Assembly: GCF_001050155.1 (NCBI RefSeq)
Contig: NZ_LFVY01000019.1
Span: forward strand, 49,196 to 113,195
Source of the DNA: Nitratireductor soli
GTDB taxonomy: Bacteria > Pseudomonadota > Alphaproteobacteria > Rhizobiales > Rhizobiaceae
Length of the DNA stretch: 64,000 nt
Direction of reading: 5' to 3'
Both the position numbers and the translations under genes were made by a program. Shown in pieces: positions 46,184 through 55,523 of this stretch (positions within the stretch are counted from its first letter, which is position 1; the number at the start of each line of letters is the position of its first letter). The notes under the pieces are model-generated. The model had not been told where the DNA came from, made no database searches, and saw nothing but the letters and a program-made list of their open reading frames with translations.

Positions 46184-46266
46184 CCGAAAATCGGAATCGA
46201 TTTTCGGAAAGCACGATGTGTAGATTCAAAGAGTTAGGCGTCCTTTGTGCGTCCGAATGGACGCAC
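46184..46266. repeat. Central unit of the composite repeat: two hairpins with identical GAAT loops
   Basis: Between the two 100-bp copies lie two perfect hairpins: CCGAAAATCG-GAAT-CGATTTTCGG (46184-46207) and GTGCGTCC-GAAT-GGACGCAC (46247-46266), joined by AAGCACGATG...TAGATTCAAAGAGTTAG. The identical loop suggests one recurring unit of structure. No coding sequence is present. Confidence 0.75.
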
Positions 46267-46273
46267 GGTGTTC

Positions 46274-46377
46274 TAGAGCATTTCCATTTTTCTCCGAGTC
46301 ACAGGAATGCTCTATCTCATTGTTTTTCCGCAATTCCGGACGGAAAACCGGTTCCCACTTTTCCTGGAATTGCTCTA
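46274..46377. repeat. Palindromic intergenic repeat, copy 2
   Basis: About 104 bp from TAGAGCATTTCC to GCTCTA, homologous along its length to 46072-46173. Internal inverted segments TAGAGCATTTCC/GGAATGCTCTA and GGAAAACCGGTTCC are present. It ends 23 bp before the stop of the DUF1488 gene. A short derivative, CTACCTCATTGTTTTTCCG, is found at 51597-51615. Confidence 0.8.
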
Positions 46378-46399
46378 GCGGCCCGGCATCCGAAACTGC

Positions 46400-46663
46400 C
46401 TAGCGGAAATCGGCGGCGGTCAAGGTGTAGGACGTGCGCCGCCCATGAGAATAGGCTTCGCGTGCGACGTCGTGGATCGAGCCGCGCGCGGCGTCGAAAG
46501 CCGTGAGGAAATCCGCTTCGGCAAGTTCCGTCCTGCCCGGCCTTGCCAGTGCGCCCGCCTCGACGAAGAACGGCACCTCGAACATGCCGTCATGGCCGAT
46601 GAAGCGAACGGCGTTGCGCACTTCGTCGAAGCTCCGGCTTCGGTTGGGAAATTCAAGTGTCAT
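46400..46663 (-). CDS. DUF1488 domain-containing small protein
   Basis: 87 residues: TLEFPNRSRSFDEVRNAVRFIGHDG...EVPFFVEAGAL matches the DUF1488 pattern of short soluble rhizobial proteins of unknown function. The ATG at 46663 overlaps the TGA of the upstream gene (ATGA). It is the last gene of the six-gene small-protein operon that runs away from groESL. No catalytic motif or membrane segment is seen. Confidence 0.85.
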   Translation of the reverse strand: MTLEFPNRSRSFDEVRNAVRFIGHDGMFEVPFFVEAGALARPGRTELAEADFLTAFDAARGSIHDVAREAYSHGRRTSYTLTAADFR

Positions 46664-46995
46664 GACAGGCAGTCCTCTATTCTGTATCGCGCAATCCCGG
46701 CGCCTTGCGTGAGACTGCCCCGATCCTGGTAATGGCCGTCATCGCGGCTGCCGGTGGACAACATGCCACCCGTTGCATCCAGCCGGCCGAGGCCGGTTGT
46801 GGATTGACCACCTCCATCCGCGGGAACGCCGCTGAAGACGCGGTGGGCAATCCAGGACCGCTCGGCTTCGATGCGGCGGCCATACGGTTCATCCAGGCAA
46901 TCGCGACCGGATGCGCCACCCTCGTTCTCCCAGACGCCGATCGCCAGAACATTCCTCATCTGCTCGGTTTCCGTGCCGTAAGGGTTCATGATCAT
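46660..46995 (-). CDS. Conserved hypothetical protein, fifth gene of the groESL-linked small-gene operon
   Basis: 111 residues from the ATG at 46995, or 109 from 46989 (MNPYGTETEQMRNVLAIGVWENEGG). The ATG at 46995 overlaps the upstream stop and its own stop overlaps the DUF1488 start, so it is coupled on both sides. The second half is Gly/Ser/Asp-rich and probably flexible. No signal peptide or membrane segment. Function unknown; reality is supported by the tight overlaps and the charged, foldable N-terminal half. Confidence 0.7.
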   Translation of the reverse strand: MIMNPYGTETEQMRNVLAIGVWENEGGASGRDCLDEPYGRRIEAERSWIAHRVFSGVPADGGGQSTTGLGRLDATGGMLSTGSRDDGHYQDRGSLTQGAGIARYRIEDCLS

Positions 46996-47237
46996 GACCT
47001 TCCTTGGTTGGCCGCCTTGGCGTCGATGACGCCGCAATAGAGCCTCGCTCCGACCCCCGCGTCGGTGATCGTCATGGCGTCAGGTCGCTGCGGCATGTCG
47101 AGGATCCGTGAAAGCTGCCGCGCGATTTCCATTGCCTCGTCGAGGTCGGCAGCTTCCGTGGTCTCGCGACCAATGACGGCGTGTGCATCATCAGTGGCAC
47201 GGGTGCGGTAGAATTCGATTACGACCTGCATCGCCAT
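46992..47237 (-). CDS. Small hypothetical protein, fourth gene of the operon
   Basis: 81 residues: MQVVIEFYRTRATDDAHAVIGRETTEAADLDEAMEIARQLSRILDMP..., a short alpha/beta-like soluble protein with alternating strand-like and helical stretches. Starts at the ATG at 47237 or 47231, 30 bp after the 47-residue gene, with GGAACGAA upstream; the stop overlaps the next start (ATGA). No recognised domain; small stress-linked proteins of this kind are common around rhizobial heat-shock genes, but a specific role cannot be read. Confidence 0.72.
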   Translation of the reverse strand: MAMQVVIEFYRTRATDDAHAVIGRETTEAADLDEAMEIARQLSRILDMPQRPDAMTITDAGVGARLYCGVIDAKAANQGRS

Positions 47238-47267
47238 TCATCTTCGTTCCGCAGGGGCGTCACTGTG

Positions 47268-47411
47268 TCAGCTCTTGCCTTTGCCGCGCTGGGCATTGGC
47301 GTCCGAGGCGAGCTTGATCTGGTTGCCAAAGGTACTTTCAGGCTTGGGCAGTGCCTTTTCCTGCTTCGGCTTTCTGATCTCGCGATTGCTTCGTTTCTGT
47401 CCCTTGGCCAT
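47268..47411 (-). CDS. 47-residue basic small protein
   Basis: ATG at 47411 with AAAGGACG 9 nt upstream, stop TGA at 47270-47268. The product begins MAKGQKRSNREIRKPKQEK and is strongly basic in its first half, with GNQIKLASDANAQRGKGKS at the end, a pattern seen in small rhizobial proteins of unknown function. It overlaps the upstream 118-residue gene by 74 bp in another frame. Low complexity and charge suggest a disordered nucleic-acid- or ribosome-associated peptide; that is inference. Confidence 0.72.
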   Translation of the reverse strand: MAKGQKRSNREIRKPKQEKALPKPESTFGNQIKLASDANAQRGKGKS

Positions 47412-47694
47412 GGCCGAACGTCCTTTCGATGAGTGAAGAACCGGATTGCGAAATGCTGACCGGCTCGAGATTGTCTTGCGTGGTCACCCGTTCATGACGT
47501 TCCTCGTCATTGCGGATGCGATACTGCGGCGAGTTCCCGGAAGGAGGCAGCGTGCCGGTGATCTGATAGATGTCCGCCAGCATCCGTCCGAAGCCACTCT
47601 TGAGCCTGACGGACTGCCCGATAGCGAAAGAATGCGTTGAAGCCTCGCGATGGAACTCACGCGCATTTCGCTGCGCGATTGTTTCAGTGGTCAT
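47338..47694 (-). CDS. Conserved hypothetical protein, second gene of the operon
   Basis: 118 residues. A conserved-looking core of about 80 residues (REASTHSFAIGQSVRLKSGFGRMLADIYQITGTLPPSGNSPQYRIRNDEERHERVT) resembles a small beta-barrel, followed by a polar tail. The last about 25 residues are read from DNA that also encodes the 47-residue protein, so the tail is probably not under strong selection. The ATG at 47694 overlaps the stop of the first gene (ATGA). Function unknown. Confidence 0.75.
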   Translation of the reverse strand: MTTETIAQRNAREFHREASTHSFAIGQSVRLKSGFGRMLADIYQITGTLPPSGNSPQYRIRNDEERHERVTTQDNLEPVSISQSGSSLIERTFGHGQGTETKQSRDQKAEAGKGTAQA

Positions 47695-47954
47695 GATTGT
47701 TCCTGGTCCTTTTCGAGTACGGCATCGAGGTCCGCAGGGGTTACAGGCACCATCTGATGCGTCTGACCATTCATGCCGATCGCCGGCAGGTGAACGAAGG
47801 TGCCGACACGTCGCCAGGCGAGCCGGGAGAGGGCTTCGATCAGTTCCTCGTCCTGGTCCACGCGATAGTCGCCGGCAGGCTGCGGAGTGTCGAAACCAGG
47901 CAGCAGGAAGGATGAAGTGAACCGGACGACGGTCTGCGTGGTGCGTGTTGTCAT
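47691..47954 (-). CDS. Conserved hypothetical protein, first gene of the small-gene operon
   Basis: 87 residues from the ATG at 47954. TVVRFTSSFLLPGFDTPQPAGDYRVDQDEELIEALSRLAWRRVGTFVHLPA is a recurring rhizobial hypothetical-protein pattern (beta-rich, LPG and PAGxYxVxxDEE). A longer open frame to 48176 includes non-conserved Arg/Trp-rich sequence and is rejected as the start. It faces groES across a roughly 500-bp divergent region. Confidence 0.78.
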   Translation of the reverse strand: MTTRTTQTVVRFTSSFLLPGFDTPQPAGDYRVDQDEELIEALSRLAWRRVGTFVHLPAIGMNGQTHQMVPVTPADLDAVLEKDQEQS

Positions 47955-48460
47955 GGCTTGGCGTCTCCGCAGGAGCACGCGGAAGCGCCTCCTGCATTGT
48001 CCCCATCCGAACCGGAACCGAGCCCAGGCTGCCAGTACATCCGTGGTCAGCAGGGGTTCATTCCAGGGTTCGGACAGGCGGCATGCGCGCCAGCTTGGCG
48101 CCATGCATTCGCTGTCGAGAATTTGGTGGTTAATGGCGGGTCGAAGTCTCTGACACCGCGAAGCCAAATCGGCCAAATGAACGTGTCTTATATATAGGCT
48201 ACATTCTGGCTTTAAACAAGGTGTTCACCCGGTTTTGTTTACGGATCGGCGCCAGAACGTCTGGCACTCCTTGCGGCCGATAAAGTCTACCTCGAAGAAA
48301 AATTTCCCATGCGTGTGAGAAATACGAGGAAGCGGTGATAATGACCAGAATCGGCATCTTCGGCTGTCGAAAATAATTCCTGGCACTTCTATCATTCGAC
48401 TGCCAAAGGGACTATATTGTTTGGGTGGTCGCCCTATGCGCCGGCCGCAGAAAGAACCCA
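47955..48460. promoter_or_regulatory. Divergent control region between the small-gene operon and groES
   Basis: 506 bp with no supported gene. The groES-proximal 280 bp (from about 48181) are AT-richer, and CTATATT at 48412-48418 is a possible -10 element for groES. No CIRCE element (TTAGCACTC-N9-GAGTGCTAA) is visible, so HrcA control is unlikely. An imperfect dyad TGGCA (48391-48395) / TGCCA (48411-region) flanks the possible promoter. A heat-shock-sigma (RpoH) promoter would be expected but could not be assigned with confidence. Confidence 0.4.
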
Positions 48461-48778
48461 ATGACATTCCGTCCCCTCCACGACCGTGTCGTCATCCGAC
48501 GCGCGGAAGGAGATATGAAATCCAAAGGCGGGATCATCATACCCGACAATGCGAAGGAAAAGCCGCAGGAAGGCGAAGTGATCGCCGTCGGCCCGGGGAC
48601 CCGCGATGAAAGTGGCAAGCTGGTCCAGCCCGACGTCGCAGCGGGCGATTTCATCCTGTTCGGCAAATGGTCCGGGACCGAGGTGAAAATCGATGGTGAG
48701 GATCTCCTGATCATGAGGGAGGCCGACATCATGGGCATCGTCAAGAAGACTGAAGCGTCGGCCAAAAAGGCCGCCTGA
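48461..48778 (+). CDS. groES: Co-chaperonin GroES
   Basis: 105 residues from the ATG at 48461 ([14 protein letters not shown]); an in-frame start at 48425 adds an arginine-rich stretch not found in GroES. The mobile loop is [16 protein letters not shown] and the dome/beta-barrel segments [45 protein letters not shown] are complete. It caps the GroEL ring in the cytoplasm. It is slightly longer than usual through an Ala/Lys-rich tail. It lies 48 bp upstream of groEL. The genome should hold further copies, as is normal in rhizobia. Confidence 0.97.
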   Translation: MTFRPLHDRVVIRRAEGDMKSKGGIIIPDNAKEKPQEGEVIAVGPGTRDESGKLVQPDVAAGDFILFGKWSGTEVKIDGEDLLIMREADIMGIVKKTEASAKKAA

Positions 48779-50461
<1,683 letters not shown>

Positions 50462-50533
50462 GCAATGCCAGGGCCATTCGGCCACCGCGGCCCGAGGGCC
50501 GATCTTCAACAGCAATCAGGACGGAGCACTTCC

Positions 50534-50927
50534 ATGGCTATGCAGAACAACAGCAAGAATTCGGTCACCCAACGCTGGGATGACTACCAGCCGACAAAAT
50601 CGACGCTCGTCTGGGCGTGTGCCGGCGCGGCTGTCATGACCATGGTGGTCGGGTTTACCTGGGGCGGCTGGGTCACCGGCGGGACTTCCCGAGATCTCGC
50701 GACCACGGCGGGAAGCATGGCACGCAGCGAACTGGCCACCGACATATGCGTCGAGCGGTTTAACGCGGCTGCCGGCTCGGCCGCGCGCCTCGTGGAATTG
50801 AAGGCGATAACCAGTGCCTCGGCCAAGCGGCAGTTCGTAGAGCAGGGCGGATGGGCGACGATGCCCGGACAAGACCGCCGCCGACAGCCGCAGCGCCGCA
50901 GCCTGTGCCACGGCTCTCGTCGCCTGA
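50534..50927 (+). pseudogene. Small membrane protein downstream of GroEL, frameshifted near its C-terminus
   Basis: Starts MAMQNNSKNSVTQRWDDYQPTKSTLVWACAGAAVMTMVVGF at 50534 (GGAG about 8 nt upstream). One membrane helix about residues 25-45, then a soluble domain ending GGWATMPG. Up to about 50862 it resembles a family of alphaproteobacterial hypothetical proteins. The remaining frame (RRRQPQRRSLCHGS...) runs 270 bp on as arginine-rich shadow into the next gene. Shifting by one base near CCCGG at about 50863 restores DKTAADSRSAAACATALVA and a stop at 50925-50927, the expected kind of ending. Either a real one-base insertion or a sequencing error. Confidence 0.7.
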
Positions 50928-51017
50928 GGCTCCCTTGCCGGGAAAAATGTTGTGGCCAACACCGGGACGCATGGTCCGGACTGCCTTTCCGATCAACCCG
51001 ATCTAGGAGTGCGACTG

Positions 51018-51185
51018 ATGATCACCTTCACCAAGAAAACCGACCCGCAGCCCATCCCCAACGACCTCGAAGAGAACCGTTTCGAGCAGATTCGCAAGGC
51101 CGCGAAAGAAAGGCAGCGGCAATCCGCCACTGACGGAACCCGACGCCGCGCCCGCCATACGGCTGAGGACAACAAGCTGATCTGA
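51018..51185 (+). CDS. 55-residue small hydrophilic protein
   Basis: ATG at 51018 preceded by TAGGAG with 8-nt spacing. The product MITFTKKTDPQPIPNDLEEN... is highly charged, with a basic second half (IRKAAKERQRQ, TRRRARHTAED). No membrane segment or known domain. It follows the frameshifted membrane protein and precedes a tiny membrane protein in the groESL direction, so it is probably part of that transcript. Confidence 0.65.
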   Translation: MITFTKKTDPQPIPNDLEENRFEQIRKAAKERQRQSATDGTRRRARHTAEDNKLI

Positions 51186-51219
51186 GATGTATGCGCCCCT
51201 ACCCGAAAGGCAGCATCCG

Positions 51220-51333
51220 ATGAGATATCTTGATCGAATAAGAACGGAACCGCCGCTCCTGATCCTGATACTGGTGGCCAGCGGCGTAGCCGCCACGATC
51301 CTTTACGTGGTTCTGACCAGCATCACCTATTGA
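51220..51333 (+). CDS. 37-residue single-pass membrane peptide
   Basis: ATG at 51220, stop at 51331-51333, with AAGG about 9 nt upstream. After a charged start (MRYLDRIRTEP) the sequence is one continuous hydrophobic helix (LLILILVASGVAATILYVVL) and a short tail. Typical of small stress-associated inner-membrane proteins; too short for most gene callers. It lies 34 bp after the 55-residue gene. Confidence 0.6.
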   Translation: MRYLDRIRTEPPLLILILVASGVAATILYVVLTSITY

Positions 51334-51468
51334 CCGGGCTGCGGTGCAGACTTGCGTCCTGCGCCGCAACGTTATCGACCTGACGGGACGCGGTCCGTTT
51401 CGATCATCGCCGTTCACGCTGGGCCTCGTGAGGCGTTTTCCCGTCGAAGGCTCCAGGCGCGCGTCAGG

Positions 51469-51630
51469 TTATAGAAACGCCCATTCCTGGAGCTTTTCCT
51501 CGAGATCGACGTCGCCCTTGCAGGTGAGGAGCGGACAGAACGCATGGTCTTTGTCGGTTCGGATTTCGCGGATACGGAACGGGAACTTGAACCGGTCTAC
51601 CTCATTGTTTTTCCGTACTTTTTCGGGCAT
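51469..51630 (-). CDS. 53-residue hypothetical protein, uncertain
   Basis: Minus-strand frame from the ATG at 51630 to TAA at 51471-51469. MPEKVRKNNEVDRFKFPFRIREIRTDKDHAFC... reads like a soluble protein with a conserved-looking acidic C-terminus (GDVDLEEKLQEW). GGTGG lies about 11 nt upstream. Against it: its first codons are read from a segment (51597-51615) matching the palindromic repeat at 46312-46330, so part of the frame may be repeat-derived. It could also be a remnant of a larger gene. Confidence 0.4.
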   Translation of the reverse strand: MPEKVRKNNEVDRFKFPFRIREIRTDKDHAFCPLLTCKGDVDLEEKLQEWAFL

Positions 51631-51664
51631 CTTCTGATTCCACCTGACACAAAATTCTCTAGTC

Positions 51665-54600
51665 TCAGAACTTCATCGTGAAATCCGCCTTGAGGCTATG
51701 ATCACGGGCGCCGCTCGCGATCTGGCCATTATACGAGAGCCCCAGAATTGCATTCGGCGTGATGGCAAGATCAGCCCCTGCCTCGATGACAGCGGCATCT
51801 TTTGCAACGGGCACACCGGCAATGGTGAAAGCCTCGCCACCCGCAAAGGCATGGGTTGAAAGCGGCGTGACATCGCCAAAGGCGTGGCGCCAGCCGAGCA
51901 TGCCGCGGGCCGTGGCGTTCATCGTGCCCAGCGTGAAGCCGGCCGAAGCGCGCAAGCCGAGTGTGGTGAAGGTGGCGGCAGTGTTTGAACCTGCGCCGCT
52001 CAAGGCGGCCGCGCCGCCGGTCTCGGCGAAGCTGTCGGTATCGACATTCACATAGGCCAGATTGGCGAAGGGCTCGAAAGAAGCCGCCGCCGTGTCGATC
52101 CGGTAGCCAAGCTCGCCGAAGGCCTGCGCTGTCCCGGCACCGTAGTCGGCCGAGAGCGTGTCGGTGAAGCCCGGGAAGGCTACCTGCCGGGAAGTCTCGA
52201 CGTTATGCCACGTATAGGCAGCGCCTGCTCTGAGGCCGATACTGCCCCATTGCGAGCCGCCGTAAACACCAAGATGGATATTGTCGCTTGAGCCTGAGGA
52301 GGAGCGGTCGTCGACATCGAAGGAGGTGCGGCTGTAGCCGGCAAGCAGACCGAGCCGCCAATTCTCGCCAACCATGCTATCGCCGCCGACGATGAAGCCG
52401 CCGGTGGAGCGGTCGAGCGAAGCGGCATTGCCGTCGCTGTCCCATGCGCCCCAGGAGCCGAAGGCGTGGCCCCAGGCGGCAAGGCGGCTGTCGGCCGCGG
52501 CGGATGCAGGACCACCCTCGCCGAGGGCAAGGACCGGCAGCGCCGGGTCTGCAACGCCGGAGAAGGCGGCGCGCATCCTTGCCGTCGCAGCCTCCCGCAG
52601 GAAACGGCTGTCCTCCAGCATGGCCGTCTTGGCGGAGCCGTGAATCTCGCCTGAAAGCCCATCGAATGCGGCGCGGGCGGTGTCCGTGTCGAGCACCACC
52701 AATGCGTCATGGAGGGGATTGCCGAAGCCGAGGCTTTCGGCGCCTTCGCCCGTAGCGCATTGGTTGAACGTCAGACCGACGCCGCAAAAGGCGATGTCGT
52801 TGCGCACCAGCTTGAGGAACACATTGGTCGGGTCGTAACTCAGCGTCGGATCGAGGAAGGCGAAATCCGAGGAGACGTCATCGAAGGTTCCCGCCACGCC
52901 GCCATCTGCGGTCAGGATGGTATAGGTGGCGAACGGCTGATAGGCGCCGGCGAGACCGATATGCGCGACCGACCCGCCGTTCAGCGTGGCCGTGCCCGTC
53001 GCATGGACAAGGTCGCTGTCGCTGCCGGCCGGGTCCACTTCGACCTCGTAGATGCTGCCCGCATCGAAGGTGATGTCGCCGACCACATTCAGCGTTCCGA
53101 TGGAATTGCCCGGCGCCACCGTGCCCCCCGAGGCGATCGTCGTGGTCGCGACCGAGCCGGTCCCTTCCAGGCGGCCGCCGGCCAGGACATCGAGGGTTCC
53201 GCCGAGCGTACCACCGAGCGCACCGTTGACGACCAGCGTACCGGCATGAACGGCCGTTGTTCCGGTGAAGGTGGCGCTGTTGCCGGTCATGATCGTGGTG
53301 CCGGCAAGATGGCTCAGGCTGCCCATGCCGCTGAGAGCGGGGCTGAACAAATAGTCGGTTGCGGTGTGGTTGAAGACCATCTCGCCGGTGCCGTCGCCAA
53401 ACGCGATCGTGCCGGTGGCCAGCGTTCCCGCCGCAGCGGCAGCGTCTCCCGCCGCCGCACCGATGTTCAGCGTGCCGGTGCTGCTCGCTTGATCGGCGAT
53501 CGATATCTGCTGTGCGGAAACCACACCCCCATCCGCGACCGTGAGCTTACCGGTGCCTTCCCGGCCGACAGAGAGGTCGCCGGAATTCTGCCACGTCGTG
53601 CCTGCTCCGGACACGGCAACCGCGCCATTCGACCCTTCGTAAAAGCCGATCAAGCCATCGACGTTGGTGACCGTGCCGCCATCATCGATCAACAGCGATC
53701 CTGTGCCTTCGCGGCCTATATAGAAATCGTGTGAATTGTGCCATGCGGCATTGGATACGGTGGCGGCGCCATTGGAGCCTGCAGAAAAGCCGATAAAGCC
53801 GGTGACGTTGGAAACGACGCCGCCGGCTTCGATGGTCAACACGCCGGCACCGCCGCTGGCTACATAGAGATTGCCGGAATTCTGCCATGATGAGCCGGCG
53901 CCGACAACGGTGACCGCACCGCTCGAACCCAGATTCGCCCCGATATAGCCGAAGGTATTGGTCACGGCACCGCCATCGTCGATGGCCAGGGTGCCGATGC
54001 CGTCGCGACCGACGAAGAAGAAGCCCGAATTCTGCCACGAAGAGCCGGCTCCAGAGACGGTTACCGTGCCCGTGCCGTCACCAAAACCGACGTTGCCCTC
54101 GGTATTGGACACCGTGCCACCATGGGTGATGGTCAGCGTACCATTGCCGTTCTCGCCGACATGGAGGAAGCCGGAATTGTCCCAAAGGGCGTTGGCTCCG
54201 ATAACGCTGACAGTGCCGTTTGAGCCTGAAGCAAAGCCGATATGGCCGTCGTTACTGGAGACCGTGCCACCCGCTTCGATGGTCAGCGAACCAGCGCCCT
54301 CGTAACCGGTCACGAGAAAGCCGGAATTGGTCCAGGCCGATCCCTGGCCAGTGACGGTCACGGCGCCATTGGAATCCGAATACCTGCCGATAATGCCTGA
54401 ATTGCTGCTGACCATGCCGCCGTCTTCGATGGTCAGCTTGCCGGTGCCGGAGCCGACGCCGACATAGAGGCCGAACGTGTTTTGCCAAAGCGTATCAGGT
54501 CCCGAAACGGTGACCGTACCGGAACCTGTGTGAGACTCGACGAAGCCGCCGATGACGCCGCTGTCACTGCTGACCGTGCCGGCGGCGGCGATGGTTAGCG

Positions 54601-55090
54601 ACCCGTTGCCATTGGTGCCGACAGAAAGAGCAGCGGAATTCTGCCACTGGGCATTGGTACCCGAGACATGAACCGCGCCGTCGGAACCGGAGCCGATCGT
54701 GCCAAAAGTGGTGGTGAGCAAGCCGCCGTTCTCGATGCTCAGGAAGCCGAAACCGGCGTCGCCGACGTAAAAGGTATGGGCAAAGCCCGCCGCATCGAGC
54801 ACGGTCGAGGGTGTCAGCGTGTCGATGACGGCAATATCTGCCGGGCCTGGAACGCCGGCACTCCAGTTGCCTGGCTCCGTCCAGTCGGACGAAATCGCTC
54901 CGGTCCACATGGTCTGCGCATTCGCGGACATATCGAGCGACGTTGCCGCGAGGGCCGTCGTGACCATCAGGGCCGCGCGAAACCGACGGTTGTGTGTGCG
55001 CTGCGCCGCCGATTGCAGCCGGCCGCCAGGACGGCGCTCATCTGCGTTTCCGGCCCCGGGCAACGTCTTCGTCCAGTGTGCTTCCGCCAT
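51665..55090 (-). CDS. Type V secretion autotransporter with T5SS/PEP-CTERM-type passenger repeats
   Basis: 1141 residues. Long basic N-region and signal peptide (ALMVTTALAATSLDMSANA, cleavage about residue 58) suggest an extended signal peptide. The passenger (about 60-870) contains eight units of about 46-50 residues with the pattern W-x-N-S...VG...G-x-LTI-x-x-GG-x-V-S-N...IG, then an autotransporter-associated beta-strand repeat (GTTIMTGNSATFTGTTAVHAGTLVVNGAL). The last about 270 residues form the beta-barrel, ending in the sorting-type KADFTMKF with terminal Phe. It should be exported across the outer membrane as a beta-helical surface protein, probably an adhesin. AGGAAC precedes the ATG at 55090. 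Confidence 0.9.
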   Translation of the reverse strand: MAEAHWTKTLPGAGNADERRPGGRLQSAAQRTHNRRFRAALMVTTALAATSLDMSANAQTMWTGAISSDWTEPGNWSAGVPGPADIAVIDTLTPSTVLDAAGFAHTFYVGDAGFGFLSIENGGLLTTTFGTIGSGSDGAVHVSGTNAQWQNSAALSVGTNGNGSLTIAAAGTVSSDSGVIGGFVESHTGSGTVTVSGPDTLWQNTFGLYVGVGSGTGKLTIEDGGMVSSNSGIIGRYSDSNGAVTVTGQGSAWTNSGFLVTGYEGAGSLTIEAGGTVSSNDGHIGFASGSNGTVSVIGANALWDNSGFLHVGENGNGTLTITHGGTVSNTEGNVGFGDGTGTVTVSGAGSSWQNSGFFFVGRDGIGTLAIDDGGAVTNTFGYIGANLGSSGAVTVVGAGSSWQNSGNLYVASGGAGVLTIEAGGVVSNVTGFIGFSAGSNGAATVSNAAWHNSHDFYIGREGTGSLLIDDGGTVTNVDGLIGFYEGSNGAVAVSGAGTTWQNSGDLSVGREGTGKLTVADGGVVSAQQISIADQASSTGTLNIGAAAGDAAAAAGTLATGTIAFGDGTGEMVFNHTATDYLFSPALSGMGSLSHLAGTTIMTGNSATFTGTTAVHAGTLVVNGALGGTLGGTLDVLAGGRLEGTGSVATTTIASGGTVAPGNSIGTLNVVGDITFDAGSIYEVEVDPAGSDSDLVHATGTATLNGGSVAHIGLAGAYQPFATYTILTADGGVAGTFDDVSSDFAFLDPTLSYDPTNVFLKLVRNDIAFCGVGLTFNQCATGEGAESLGFGNPLHDALVVLDTDTARAAFDGLSGEIHGSAKTAMLEDSRFLREAATARMRAAFSGVADPALPVLALGEGGPASAAADSRLAAWGHAFGSWGAWDSDGNAASLDRSTGGFIVGGDSMVGENWRLGLLAGYSRTSFDVDDRSSSGSSDNIHLGVYGGSQWGSIGLRAGAAYTWHNVETSRQVAFPGFTDTLSADYGAGTAQAFGELGYRIDTAAASFEPFANLAYVNVDTDSFAETGGAAALSGAGSNTAATFTTLGLRASAGFTLGTMNATARGMLGWRHAFGDVTPLSTHAFAGGEAFTIAGVPVAKDAAVIEAGADLAITPNAILGLSYNGQIASGARDHSLKADFTMKF
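53530..54680 (-). repeat. Eight imperfect tandem units in the autotransporter passenger
   Basis: The minus strand encodes W-Q/T/D/H-N-S/T cores at eight roughly regular spacings (about 140 bp), each followed by GxLTIEDGG-type and GxIG-type strands. DNA identity between units is moderate, for example CCGGAATTCTGCCA-like plus-strand cores recur. Such units can expand or contract by recombination, changing passenger length. Confidence 0.8.
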
Positions 55091-55523
55091 CGATGTTCCT
55101 CAGTAAATATGCGCGCTGCGGGCGCTGTAGCGGCCCGCCTGCATCGTCAGACGAGGCAAATTCCCCGGTTGTTGATGGCGCCCGACAATGAGCGAACCTC
55201 TCGACCGGGCGAACGCCTCAATACGGGTTCACCGCTAACAGAGATCGCGCGCCGGCGTATGGACGAGACGGAACCGGTTGTTGCAGGAGCGGAACTTGAA
55301 CGCGAAGAATCGAGCGGCGCGGACCGTTTGACAGCGCGCAATCGCGCGCAAAAGTCAGTTGCGACCGGGTTTCCGAGGACCCGATCCACGGCCCTTTCCC
55401 CTTGATTTCATGACGTTTCATCAAAAGCGCAGCCCGGAAAACCGGGTTGCGCAAAAATAAAATGCCTCATATAATATAGTGCACTGGAAATTTGCTTATC
55501 ATTGCCGGCTCTGAGGGGGACGG
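55091..55523. other. Intergenic region between autotransporter and AraC regulator
   Basis: About 430 bp without a supported gene. Features noticed: the autotransporter RBS AGGAAC just upstream of its ATG; a strong GC hairpin at 55427-55452; and an AT-rich CATATAATATAG stretch (55468-55479) that could supply a -10 element for the rightward AraC gene. Several open frames in both directions are Arg-rich and not credible. Confidence 0.5.
55427..55452. terminator. GC-rich hairpin, possible terminator or barrier
   Basis: GCGCAGCCCGG-AAAA-CCGGGTTGCGC: 11-bp stem with one G-U wobble on the plus strand. Read rightwards it is followed by AAAAATAAAA rather than T. Read leftwards it ends in CTTTTG. It could be a weak terminator for leftward readthrough or insulate the AraC promoter. 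Confidence 0.45.

Noticed and set aside
48262..48274. Sigma-54-like TGGCAC...TTGC upstream of groES
   Set aside because: The spacer between the two elements is 3 nt instead of the required 5, so the GG-GC spacing is wrong.
48181..48460. CIRCE element for HrcA control of groESL
   Set aside because: No TTAGCACTC-N9-GAGTGCTAA or close variant is present on either strand.
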